Shown here piece by piece: positions 8,406 to 17,328 of a DNA stretch of 64,000 nucleotides. The stretch lies in NCBI GenBank assembly GCA_014378195.1, contig JACMOC010000014.1:124001-188000 (forward strand). The letters run 5' to 3'. The stretch comes from Oligoflexus sp. (GTDB taxonomy: Bacteria > Bdellovibrionota_B > Oligoflexia > Oligoflexales > Oligoflexaceae). Each line of letters opens with the position of its first letter. The stretch's first letter is position 1. The position numbers and the translations under genes are program-made. A model generated the notes under the pieces. That model had not been told where the DNA came from, ran no database searches, and saw nothing but the letters and a program-made list of their open reading frames with translations.

Positions 8406-9731
8406 ATGCAGCGCCCATCATGGCTTCCCAGCTTAGCAACAAGCCGCTTTTGTCGGTCGGAAGTTGAGGGTACCGTACCGCCCCCTGAGGGAACGACCTC
8501 TTTCATGCGTCTCGCTCTTTTTGTCGGCCCTGGCTTAATGATAGCGGTTGGCTATATGGATCCGGGAAACTGGGCAACTGACCTCGAAGCTGGGTCTCGC
8601 TATGGCTACGGGCTCCTTTTTATCATTTTGCTTTCAAGTCTTGCAGGCATGCTTTTACAAACGCTTAGCATGCGGGTTGGTCTGGTGACCGGCAAGACCT
8701 TGGCCGAACTCTCACGGGCGAGGTATCCTCGGCCTATTAATTTGGCTTTTTGGATTCTCGCGGAAATTGCCATCGTCGCCTGTGACGTTGCCGAAGTGCT
8801 TGGTAGCGCGCTGGCCTTCAAACTCCTCTTTGGCGTTTCAATGAAATGGGGTATCGCTATCACGGCGCTCGACACGATTATCATACTAGGACTACGAGGT
8901 CAGGGCTTTCGTGCGATCGAATCGATCATACTGGCTCTGGTCGGAACAATAGCCATCTGCTTTTTTGCTGAACTCGTCCTTATCAAGCCCTACTGGCCCG
9001 ATGTCGCCATGGGCCTGCTGCCAAACACACGATATTTTTCTGAAGCCGAGGCTTGGTACCTAGCGATAGGAATCCTAGGAGCAACTGTGATGCCGCACAA
9101 TCTCTATCTGCATTCGTCGATTATTCTCACACGTCCGTATGCACCGACACGTGCGGGAAAAGAGGAAGCTCTGCGCTTTGGAGTGATTGATACCGTCGGA
9201 TCGCTTGGCATCGCTTTTTTTGTTAATGCGGCGATTTTAATTTTAGCGGGTGCGGCTTTCCACGGCGAAGGCAAAAGTGTTGTCACTGGGATCGACGATG
9301 CCTATCGTCTCCTGACGCCCGTGGTGGGAGGCTCTGTGGCCCCACTCCTTTTTGCAATAGCACTCCTTGCCGCCGGACAGAGTTCTACGTTTACGGGGAC
9401 GATTGCGGGTCAGGTGATTTTGGAGGGCTTTTTAGACCTCCAAATACCCGCCTGGCAACGGCGCGTGATTACGCGTAGCTTGGCTTTGGCTCCAGCGTTT
9501 GTGGGTATCTGGATTCTGGGTGATGCGTCCATCGGACGACTTCTTGTCATGAGTCAGGTCGTTTTGAGTCTTCAGCTTCCCTTTGTCATCTTTCCTCTGC
9601 TCCGCTTTGCAGGCGATAGCTCGCTCATGAAGGACTTTGAGATAGGAAAAATTCTGAAACTCAGCGGTTGGTTTGTTTTTGTTTTGATTACGTGTGCCAA
9701 CGCGTGGCTTATCTATCGCTTGGCACAGTGA
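8406..9731 (+). CDS. mntH: Nramp-family divalent metal transporter
   Basis: 441 residues, about 11 membrane segments. The metal-site motif DPGNWATDLE in the first helix and MPHNLYLHSS in helix 6 are both intact; these Asp, Asn and Met residues select Mn2+ and Fe2+, which enter with protons. The family length matches. The roughly 50 residues before the first helix include a Pro-rich turn and look non-conserved, so the start could lie further in, but GAGGA sits six bases before this ATG. It is monocistronic. Three TGA/TAA-flanked bases separate it from the convergent topB-recQ gene. I see no clear MntR or Fur operator upstream. Confidence 0.92.
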   Translation: MQRPSWLPSLATSRFCRSEVEGTVPPPEGTTSFMRLALFVGPGLMIAVGYMDPGNWATDLEAGSRYGYGLLFIILLSSLAGMLLQTLSMRVGLVTGKTLAELSRARYPRPINLAFWILAEIAIVACDVAEVLGSALAFKLLFGVSMKWGIAITALDTIIILGLRGQGFRAIESIILALVGTIAICFFAELVLIKPYWPDVAMGLLPNTRYFSEAEAWYLAIGILGATVMPHNLYLHSSIILTRPYAPTRAGKEEALRFGVIDTVGSLGIAFFVNAAILILAGAAFHGEGKSVVTGIDDAYRLLTPVVGGSVAPLLFAIALLAAGQSSTFTGTIAGQVILEGFLDLQIPAWQRRVITRSLALAPAFVGIWILGDASIGRLLVMSQVVLSLQLPFVIFPLLRFAGDSSLMKDFEIGKILKLSGWFVFVLITCANAWLIYRLAQ

Positions 9732-9743
9732 ATGATTTGACGG

Positions 9744-12700
9744 CTAATCCGTCAGCAGTTTCAGTATCTCATGCCCATACTTGTCAAACTTAATAGGGCC
9801 GATACCATCGATCTCTTTTAATGATTCGCTCGTCCTTGGCCGCTCGCTAACCAAAGCAGCGAGGGTTCTGTCAGAGAATATCCGGTAGGCTGGGACCTTT
9901 TCCTGTTTCGCCATGCGGATGCGCCATCCCCTTAGCTTCTGAGCAACAGGATCGTCCATATCAGCAGCCGAAACCGCCCCTTGCCGTGTTTTACCAGGGT
10001 TGCGTGATGCACTGGAGCCTCCCGATGATTTGGCAGCTCCACGGGCCGATGCTCCTTTGCGTTTCGTGAGGCGGGCTTCGCCTACCTGGGCTTCCAGGAT
10101 CAACAGATCATCCCAGATGGGATCGCCCGCCTGAGCATGGGCCAGAGTTCGGTAGCTAATGGATTGACCCTCTTTCTCGAAGCTATCCATGCGGCTTTGG
10201 GCAAGGCCATGCCGTACCAATGCATCCGCTGCGGCATCAAAAACCCGCCGCTCATCGACCAGACCTTCGGTCTCGAGCTGCTGAAACACCTTGCTGATCG
10301 ACAGAGGCCGCATCTGCATCTTAAGAAGTGAAAGGATACTCAGCATCAAAGTCTGCTCGGCTCCCGTCGGTTTTCGGTAGGTTTTGCTGAGAGTGCCGAG
10401 CGGCAGGCAAAAATCACAGAGTCCGCAGCTTGTCTGTTTGTCGCTCTGGTCACCAAAGTGATGCAAAAAGAGCAGCATTCGACAGCTTTGCTGATTCTGT
10501 GCAAAGTTGCTCATCAGACTCACTTCCGCTTCTTTGTGAATCTGCTGATTGAGATAACTCTTCTGCCAGGCAGCTCCGAGAGAACGCACCTCATCGTTCC
10601 CGTCGATCTCAATTGCACCGTGTATCCACAGCTTTTCTAAAGCGTTGTCGAGACTTGAGGCATCCATAGACGCCCGGATCGCTGGTCGTTCGATGCCGGT
10701 CGAAGGGATTTTCTTGAGGACACTTTCCAGCACTTTGATATCAGGATAATTTTTTTTGATGAAAAATTCGCGTGTTCTATGATCAGCGTACGAATGGAGA
10801 AGGATAGCGCGGGAGAATTTACCGTCTCGTCCTGCACGGCCGATCTCCTGATAATACGCTTCGACACTCGAAGGTAAAGCCGCATGAATAACGGTGCGGA
10901 TATCCGACTTATCGATCCCCATACCGAAGGCTATCGTGGCAACGATGACGTCGAGTTTCCCGGCTTGGAAATCTCTTTGGATCTGTTGTCTTTTTTCGTG
11001 ACTCAAACCCGCATGGTATGGCGAGACGTTTCCAACCGGAGACAGGGCTTCGCTTAACGCTTCGGTGTCTTTGCGTGTCGGTGCATAAACGATTGCAGGC
11101 CGCGCCGTCGGCCTTGAAACCAGTTTCCGAATCAAAAGAGGACGATCCGGTAAGGCCACCTCGGTGATTTCAATGGCAATATTGGTGCGGCGAAAACCGT
11201 GGATATGAAGCTTCGGATCCCGCAAATCGAGTTGATTCACGATATCTTTCTGGACGAGTGGTGTTGCCGTTGCGGTCATCGCGACGATAGGCGCCGGACG
11301 AAACCTCAGCAGTCGCTGCGCGAGCATCCTATAGTCAGGACGGAAATCATGGCCCCACTGGGAGATACAGTGAGCCTCGTCGATCGCGACAAGGGCCGGC
11401 GGCGTCTGGGCTAAAAACTCAAGAAAACCACTCAATCCAAGGCGCTCCGGGGCCACATAGAGTAGCTTGAGAGTCCCCTCCTGATACTCACGACAGATAG
11501 CCCGCGAGGTTTCGCGACTGAGCCCTGAATGCAGGGCCGCTGCGTTTATACCCTGCGCCTGAAGCTTCTGGACCTGATCGTCCATAAGGGCGATAAGCGG
11601 ACTCACCACGATCGTACACCCCTGCATAACGAGTGCCGGAAGCTGATAACAGAGTGATTTACCGGCACCCGTTGGCATAACGAGGAGGAGATCATTACCC
11701 TCGATGATCTCTTTACAGATCTGCTCCTGATGCTGCCGAAATTCTTTGTGTCCGAAAGCCTTAAAAAGTGTGTCTTTGACGCTCATAGGCGGCAAAACCG
11801 GCTGCTGTTCGAACACCACGGGGGACGACTGCGATTGTGGTTTGGACTGCGATTGAAATGCAGGGCGCGCCCCGTCTGCCGTGGCGCCTTGTCGCGTTTG
11901 CGACTGGCGTTCGGTACGATCGGCACTGGGCACAACTGGGGAACTTTTGATCATGGTTATCGTCTCTTTCACATACTCCTCAATTTCGTGCGTGAAATCG
12001 ACGAGAGTCAGGGCGCCATCTTCAATCTTTCGGAGTTTGGCTTCCCATTCCCCCGTGAGCGCCGCGCTTCGGACCGAGGGATGAACCTGATGAATCAGCT
12101 TAATCCCGAGAGGCGTAGCCCAAAGGGCCTTTTCCCTTCGTTCGACGTAACCCCTATGAATGAGGTTTTCGATAGTCGCCGCGCGTGTTGCAGGCGTCCC
12201 GAGCCCCCTTTCTCTCAGGATGTCGGTCAGTTCTTTATCGTCAAGACGACTTCCGGCGGACGCCATTCCGTTGAGGAGGGTTGCATCACTAAACGCGGCG
12301 GGAGGCTTGGTTTCTTTTTTGAGTGCCTCGCATTTTTTGACTTTGACGGCTTCGCCAGGTTGAACAAGCGGTAGCGCTAAGGCCTCGGAACCTGTGGTTT
12401 TTCCGCTGCGTCGCTCCAATTTTTTCCAGCCGTCTGCGAGGACTATACTGCCCGAGGCGCGATAGTCGTCCTCGATCGGTTTTCCGTTCAACTCGCTTTT
12501 GATGACAGTATGAATCACACTTTGGCTCCGAACGTGATCGTCCTGCCAAGCCATAAGCAGGCGTTTGACGATCAGATCAAAAACCTTAGCTTCGTCCCCA
12601 CTCATCGATTGGCGCGATGGGTCTTTGCCTGTGGGGATGATCGCATGGTGATCACTCACCTTTTTATCGTCAACAAAATCTTTGCCGAGGGGTTTGGTTC

Positions 12701-13760
12701 CAGTGGCAGGATGAAGGCCAAACGACTCATAAGGGGCTCGAACCGCCTGGACAATCTCAGGCAGCGACTTCGCTACCGATACGCTTAAGTAACGGGAGTC
12801 GGACCGAGGATAAGTAATGAGCTTGTGACTCTCATAAAGACTCTGGGCAAGGTCCAGCGTTTGTTTGGCCTGAAAGCCATAAAGCCGGTTGGCATCTTTT
12901 TGCAATTCAGTCAAATCATAGAGCTTGGGAGGCGGCACCTTTTGTTCTTTGTCGTCACGTTTTTTGACGACGGCTCTGCCTGTTTTGGCCCGCCCCAGGA
13001 CCAACGCCATCAAGGGGTCATCGACTTTGAATCGATGGGCTTCCGTTTTTTTGACCTTAGCATCGACATAAAACGCGCGATATGTCAGAGCTTTTTCGGT
13101 TTCGAAAAAGGCTTCGATCTCAAGGTATGTTTCGGGCACAAAGCTCTGAACACTCTCCGTGCGTTCGACAACCATAGCCAAAGTCGGTGTCTGGACGCGC
13201 CCCACCGTCCACCTATCGCTATTTTTGAGGGAATACGCCCGCGAGAAATTGAGGCCCACAAGCCAATCCGAGCGACTACGGCCCCGCGCGTTGTCGGCGA
13301 GCCTATCGTAGGAGGCGAGGGGCTTCATTGTGCGGAACGCTTCGGCGATGCTCTCTTGAGTTAAAGACGAGAGCCAGAGTCGTTCGACCGGTTTGGTCGC
13401 CTCGGCTTTTTCATAGATGTAACGAAAGATCAATTCGCCTTCGCGACCGGCATCGGTCGCCGCGATGATGGACGTCACTTCGGGTAAGTGAAGCAGTGTC
13501 TTGATCTCGTTAAACTGGGCCGCCGTATTATCGAGAATAGAGAGCGGCCAGTGGGAAGGCAAAATGGGTAAGTCGCTTTCGCGCCATTTTTGCCAAATTG
13601 GGTTAATTTGATGCGGCTCCGCGAGGGTGACAAGGTGTCCAATAGCCCATGTAATGATGAAATCTTTGCCACGAAACGAGCCTCTTCCCTGGCTTTTTAC
13701 GCCGAGAGCCTGGGCTAAATCGCGAGCAACAGATGGTTTTTCAGCAATGATGAGTTTCAA
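9744..13760 (-). CDS. topB-recQ: Topoisomerase III-RecQ helicase fusion protein
   Basis: 1338 residues. Residues 1 to about 610 are a type IA topoisomerase III: MKLIIAEKPSVARDL opening, Toprim motif DAGREGELIF, and catalytic Tyr in ITYPRSDSRYL. The usual C-terminal zinc fingers are absent; instead a Gln/Ser-rich linker (about 615-665) joins a full RecQ helicase with Walker A PTGAGKSLCYQLP, DEAH box in IDEAHCISQWGHDFRPDY, a four-Cys zinc site ending CGLCDFC, winged helix, and a C-terminal HRDC domain. In other organisms RecQ-type helicase and topoisomerase III act as separate partners to dissolve double Holliday junctions; here they are one chain. The TTG start gives the canonical MKLIIAEKP and has GAGG upstream; another TTG five codons earlier is less likely. 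Confidence 0.95.
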   Translation of the reverse strand: MKLIIAEKPSVARDLAQALGVKSQGRGSFRGKDFIITWAIGHLVTLAEPHQINPIWQKWRESDLPILPSHWPLSILDNTAAQFNEIKTLLHLPEVTSIIAATDAGREGELIFRYIYEKAEATKPVERLWLSSLTQESIAEAFRTMKPLASYDRLADNARGRSRSDWLVGLNFSRAYSLKNSDRWTVGRVQTPTLAMVVERTESVQSFVPETYLEIEAFFETEKALTYRAFYVDAKVKKTEAHRFKVDDPLMALVLGRAKTGRAVVKKRDDKEQKVPPPKLYDLTELQKDANRLYGFQAKQTLDLAQSLYESHKLITYPRSDSRYLSVSVAKSLPEIVQAVRAPYESFGLHPATGTKPLGKDFVDDKKVSDHHAIIPTGKDPSRQSMSGDEAKVFDLIVKRLLMAWQDDHVRSQSVIHTVIKSELNGKPIEDDYRASGSIVLADGWKKLERRSGKTTGSEALALPLVQPGEAVKVKKCEALKKETKPPAAFSDATLLNGMASAGSRLDDKELTDILRERGLGTPATRAATIENLIHRGYVERREKALWATPLGIKLIHQVHPSVRSAALTGEWEAKLRKIEDGALTLVDFTHEIEEYVKETITMIKSSPVVPSADRTERQSQTRQGATADGARPAFQSQSKPQSQSSPVVFEQQPVLPPMSVKDTLFKAFGHKEFRQHQEQICKEIIEGNDLLLVMPTGAGKSLCYQLPALVMQGCTIVVSPLIALMDDQVQKLQAQGINAAALHSGLSRETSRAICREYQEGTLKLLYVAPERLGLSGFLEFLAQTPPALVAIDEAHCISQWGHDFRPDYRMLAQRLLRFRPAPIVAMTATATPLVQKDIVNQLDLRDPKLHIHGFRRTNIAIEITEVALPDRPLLIRKLVSRPTARPAIVYAPTRKDTEALSEALSPVGNVSPYHAGLSHEKRQQIQRDFQAGKLDVIVATIAFGMGIDKSDIRTVIHAALPSSVEAYYQEIGRAGRDGKFSRAILLHSYADHRTREFFIKKNYPDIKVLESVLKKIPSTGIERPAIRASMDASSLDNALEKLWIHGAIEIDGNDEVRSLGAAWQKSYLNQQIHKEAEVSLMSNFAQNQQSCRMLLFLHHFGDQSDKQTSCGLCDFCLPLGTLSKTYRKPTGAEQTLMLSILSLLKMQMRPLSISKVFQQLETEGLVDERRVFDAAADALVRHGLAQSRMDSFEKEGQSISYRTLAHAQAGDPIWDDLLILEAQVGEARLTKRKGASARGAAKSSGGSSASRNPGKTRQGAVSAADMDDPVAQKLRGWRIRMAKQEKVPAYRIFSDRTLAALVSERPRTSESLKEIDGIGPIKFDKYGHEILKLLTD

Positions 13761-13950
13761 AATGGGGAGCCTCAAAGATGACCGTTGACCCTAAGCTAAC
13801 ACGGGAAAGCTTTCAGGGTCGACCGACATCTTGTAGGCTTTTGACCGTTATTTTTGGTAGAGCCAGACCCAGTCGATGAGCCCTGTTTCGGAACATAAGT
13901 GTCCGCAAGGCGATAGCTTTCATTGATCTAAAAGGTCAGCTTCTTCCAAT

Positions 13951-15663
13951 TCAGGACCGAAGCCTGTCCCGAAGTATACGCTCGTCCAAAACAAGCTTCG
14001 GCCCGATATGAAACTTCACTTTATCGCCGCGATGAACGCCGCGTTTGAGCGCGGAATAAATGATGGCAATACGGTCGTAAACCTGCATATCAAAACATGC
14101 AAGCCGCGCCTCATACGACAAGGATTCGTAGGGGACAGGGGCTTCCGAAAGACTGCCGTGAACCAAAAAAAACTGGTGCGTCTGGCCCGGCTCATCATGA
14201 AATTCCCACTCGATATGACAATGACACAAACGCAAAAACCAGCGGCTGCGATTGATCTGACGAAGCAGGTGCCGAAAGGCATCACGCACATAGTGTTCAA
14301 GATCCTCAGCAGTCCACTCCGTGCGTTCCTCGATTTCTGTTTCGGTTTCGTCGGAAAGCTCCTCGGCATCTTCAGTCAGGACTGCGTCCTCGATGGGGAG
14401 CCTTTCCAGACGCGCATATTCTAAGGGCCAGACGATCTGCGCAAGTTTATGCCAATCATCAGGACGAGGGAGACTCTCGCATTCCACGCCATACGACGCA
14501 AAAAAATCATGGAGCGCGCTGCGCACCCTATCGCCATCAATCCCCGACATAAACGCAGGAATCAGGGCCAGGATATTCTGAACATCAAGGAAAGGACGCA
14601 AAGCCTCAAGAGTCCACAGCGACGATAAAGGTCCATACCTGCGTGCTCCCCAAAGGGTAGGATCGGGTAGAAAATCATTGAATCGAAGGGTCTGGACATG
14701 ACGCCCTTCCACACGCAGCAAGCGGTTATAAGGCGGATCGTGCCGCTTGATTTCATCATTCTCGCGAATCAGCGCTTCCAGTTCGCTGCCGACGACGACA
14801 AAGCGAAAATCACACGCCCGGGTGAGCATCTCATTGAGGCGGCTGCCTTTGGTTTTGCGTCCTCGAAAATAGGAATTCACGCGATGTTTGAGACTCGCAG
14901 CCTTGCCGACGTATAAAATATTTCCAAACCTATCCAGGAAAAAATAAACGCCGGGTTCTTCGGGGAGGGCGAGCCGTTTTTTCCGCAGCTCAGGATCATG
15001 AAGGGGAAGGGCTTTGGCTTCGCCCGGTTTTAAGGTCTTCAGCCAGGACACGATATCGTCGTCAGGACGCTCCATTTCCTGCTCTTGCTCTTCCTTTTGC
15101 TTTTCCAATCGTTCAGCGAGATGGCGCCAAACATAAGCCGTCGCGGTCAGGTGATCGATCGAGCGTTTTTTCTCGGCTGTCGCATAGCCGGCAAAACCGG
15201 CGACGGCTCGCAGGCTGAATGATTTGAGCTCAGGTATAAGCAAACGGGACAATCGATGAACGCAAATCACGCGGGCCAGCAAGGACGCTCGGCTCAGCTC
15301 ATCATCGGCGGCAATGACCTTCCATAAAAAAGGCAGTTTGAATTGCGCGTAATGTATGACTATTGGTTTGTCGCCATGGGTTGCAAGAAAGCTTCTGAGT
15401 TCGTGCTTTAGAGTCAGGGCATCAATGGAAGGCGCGTCTTTATAATAAGTCTCCGAGAGCCCCGTTAATCTCTGGATCGTACGTGATAAAGTCCGCTCAT
15501 CATCGAGCGCGATTAGGCGGGTTGTCCATGCTATCGCAACGGGATCGATAGCGGCACTGGTGACGCCCCACCCTGCTTCGATCACATCACTTCTTGCAGC
15601 GACAGTTCCGGTGGTTTGGAAATCTAGGAAGATAAATTCCTGACTTTTGATAACGCGCGTCAT
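13951..15663 (-). CDS. DnaQ-like exonuclease (degenerate) fused to GIY-YIG nuclease
   Basis: 570 residues from MTRVIKS. Residues about 10-170 have the fold pattern of a DEDDh exonuclease, but key residues are changed: FLDFQTTG has Gln for the metal-binding Glu, the FD motif is FK (HYAQFKLPF), and the final HxxxxD is KRSIDH. Only the first Asp survives. Residues about 215-310 are a GIY-YIG nuclease domain as in UvrC and Cho: PGVYFF, ILYVGKA, SLKHRVNSYF and the catalytic Glu in SELEALIRENDEIK. The C-terminal 250 residues are unfamiliar. The known architecture is exonuclease plus UvrC-N in nucleotide excision repair. The start is uncertain: an ATG at 15696 is in frame but lacks a ribosome site. 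It is the next gene upstream of topB-recQ on the same strand. Confidence 0.85.
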   Translation of the reverse strand: MTRVIKSQEFIFLDFQTTGTVAARSDVIEAGWGVTSAAIDPVAIAWTTRLIALDDERTLSRTIQRLTGLSETYYKDAPSIDALTLKHELRSFLATHGDKPIVIHYAQFKLPFLWKVIAADDELSRASLLARVICVHRLSRLLIPELKSFSLRAVAGFAGYATAEKKRSIDHLTATAYVWRHLAERLEKQKEEQEQEMERPDDDIVSWLKTLKPGEAKALPLHDPELRKKRLALPEEPGVYFFLDRFGNILYVGKAASLKHRVNSYFRGRKTKGSRLNEMLTRACDFRFVVVGSELEALIRENDEIKRHDPPYNRLLRVEGRHVQTLRFNDFLPDPTLWGARRYGPLSSLWTLEALRPFLDVQNILALIPAFMSGIDGDRVRSALHDFFASYGVECESLPRPDDWHKLAQIVWPLEYARLERLPIEDAVLTEDAEELSDETETEIEERTEWTAEDLEHYVRDAFRHLLRQINRSRWFLRLCHCHIEWEFHDEPGQTHQFFLVHGSLSEAPVPYESLSYEARLACFDMQVYDRIAIIYSALKRGVHRGDKVKFHIGPKLVLDERILRDRLRS

Positions 15664-15819
15664 GCTTTGCCCCGGAGTGTTGAGATGCCTTTCCATCTAT
15701 GAGCCAAATGCTTAAAAATGTCGAGAAATCCCGTCTAAAGTTTAGCTTTGCATATTTGACTTAGCTGTATTCCGAGGCTCTTTAGGCTAGTGTAGAGCCA
15801 GCTTGGGAAGGGATTGAGT

Positions 15820-17328
15820 ATGACGCAGCGCAGCAAAAAAACGAGGGTGTCCCCCTTTACAATGACCGACCTTCTCGACTTTGAAGCTCAGATGGCACGC
15901 GATACGCTTGCCGATCCCGAAGTGCTTTCCACGCGCGATCGCCCCATCGCGCCTTCGCCGGATAAAGCTCGCAAAATCGAAACCCTTCATACCTGGCTTC
16001 TCTCCATTCGCGCGATCGCAGCTGATCCCTGGCCCGGGTCCAAGATTCAAAGGACCTACGATCTTATGTCCTTCATCGCTTTAGCCTTCGGTATCATCTC
16101 GGGAATGGGCTTGATCGAAGGCCTTCTGCGTTACGATGGATCGGAGCCGGTCAACGTCATTCCCTTTCTTGCCGTTTACGCCCTCTTACAAATCATTCTG
16201 CTCCTTAATTATGTGTTCAAAACCTTCGTTTATCGCCTCTTCAAAAGGCTGCCGGGCGGAGCCCTGCTTTATTTTCTCCGGGAAGGCGCACTCCGCTGGA
16301 TCGAATCACGCGGCTCGCTTTTATCAAACCGTGATAAAGAACGGCCTATGATCAAAGCCTTTGCCCGCCGCCTGAGTCAGCTTCATCGCCCCCTTCTGGA
16401 AAAATACGCTTGGAAGCTCGTTCAGATCTTTGGCATTGCCTGTCATGGGGCTTCGCTCCTCACGTTTCTCTGTTTGATATTTTTCAATGACTATACCTTT
16501 GGATGGCGAACAACCCTGCATGTCGAAGCTGATTTTCTCCATACCGTCGTGACGATACTCGCAGCACCTTTTCACTGGTTAGGGGGCGACACAGCCCCTA
16601 GTTTTGAGGTGATACGCGCCAGCCAGTTTACGCGTTTCGGCAAAAGTTTTATGGCCTCTGGAAGTGATTTGGGTGCGCGTTCCACAGCTGCCTGGTGGCC
16701 GTTCCTGGCCCTTGTCATCCTCACCTACGGTCTCATTCCACGCTTTTTGATCTGGGTTTCCCTCACTTTTTCCATCAAACACACTCTCAGTACTTTGCTT
16801 TTCAATGACTTTCGCAGCGAAGCCCTCTGGCAAAGACTCACGAGGGAGCAGGTGGAATGGATCCCTGGAGGAGTCCTTGAAAGCGCGCCAACTATCCAAG
16901 ACCAAACACTTTTTAATCCCTCCCTCCAGAAAACATTGGGCGATTGCCTGGTTTTGCGTTGGCGCGATTTTCCGGCGTCCGATTCCGCTATCGAGTCCTA
17001 TCTTGTGAAAAACTTTGGTTTAAAACCGATCGCGTCCCTCAAAAGTAGCGGTTTGGTGCGCGAACAGGATGCGCTCAAAAATATGCTTGAGCGCCATCGA
17101 CAGCTGCCGCTCGTTGTCGCTGCAGACCCTTGGGAACTGCCGGGAGAAGCGATAGAAAAAATACGGCGCCTCGTGCGTGAGCAGGGCTCGCCAACCTCAC
17201 TCATACTTTTTGCGCCTATCGATTCAAAGGCCGACGCGCTCACTCTCGCTGGCGATAGAACGGCCTGGCGTCATGCCCTCAAAGCGTTTCGCGATCCGCA
17301 TCTTGGACTTTTGGAGGAAGCGCGATGA
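15820..17328 (+). CDS. DUF2868 membrane protein, GTPase partner
   Basis: 502 residues. At least four hydrophobic segments are visible (around residues 85-105, 115-140, 205-225 and 285-320). The remaining regions are soluble, including a C-terminal domain of about 150 residues ending in an alternating alpha/beta pattern (LPLVVAADPWELP, SLILFAPI). This matches DUF2868, which is usually found directly before a DUF3482 GTPase, as here. The ATG at 15820 is preceded by GGGAAGGG; a TTG two codons upstream is less likely. The last four bases are ATGA, shared with the next start. The function of the pair is unknown, presumably a membrane-tethered GTPase complex. Confidence 0.75.
   Translation: MTQRSKKTRVSPFTMTDLLDFEAQMARDTLADPEVLSTRDRPIAPSPDKARKIETLHTWLLSIRAIAADPWPGSKIQRTYDLMSFIALAFGIISGMGLIEGLLRYDGSEPVNVIPFLAVYALLQIILLLNYVFKTFVYRLFKRLPGGALLYFLREGALRWIESRGSLLSNRDKERPMIKAFARRLSQLHRPLLEKYAWKLVQIFGIACHGASLLTFLCLIFFNDYTFGWRTTLHVEADFLHTVVTILAAPFHWLGGDTAPSFEVIRASQFTRFGKSFMASGSDLGARSTAAWWPFLALVILTYGLIPRFLIWVSLTFSIKHTLSTLLFNDFRSEALWQRLTREQVEWIPGGVLESAPTIQDQTLFNPSLQKTLGDCLVLRWRDFPASDSAIESYLVKNFGLKPIASLKSSGLVREQDALKNMLERHRQLPLVVAADPWELPGEAIEKIRRLVREQGSPTSLILFAPIDSKADALTLAGDRTAWRHALKAFRDPHLGLLEEAR

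Noticed and set aside
12289-13364. Plus-strand frames within the topB part
   Set aside because: Antisense of a gene with continuous domain evidence.
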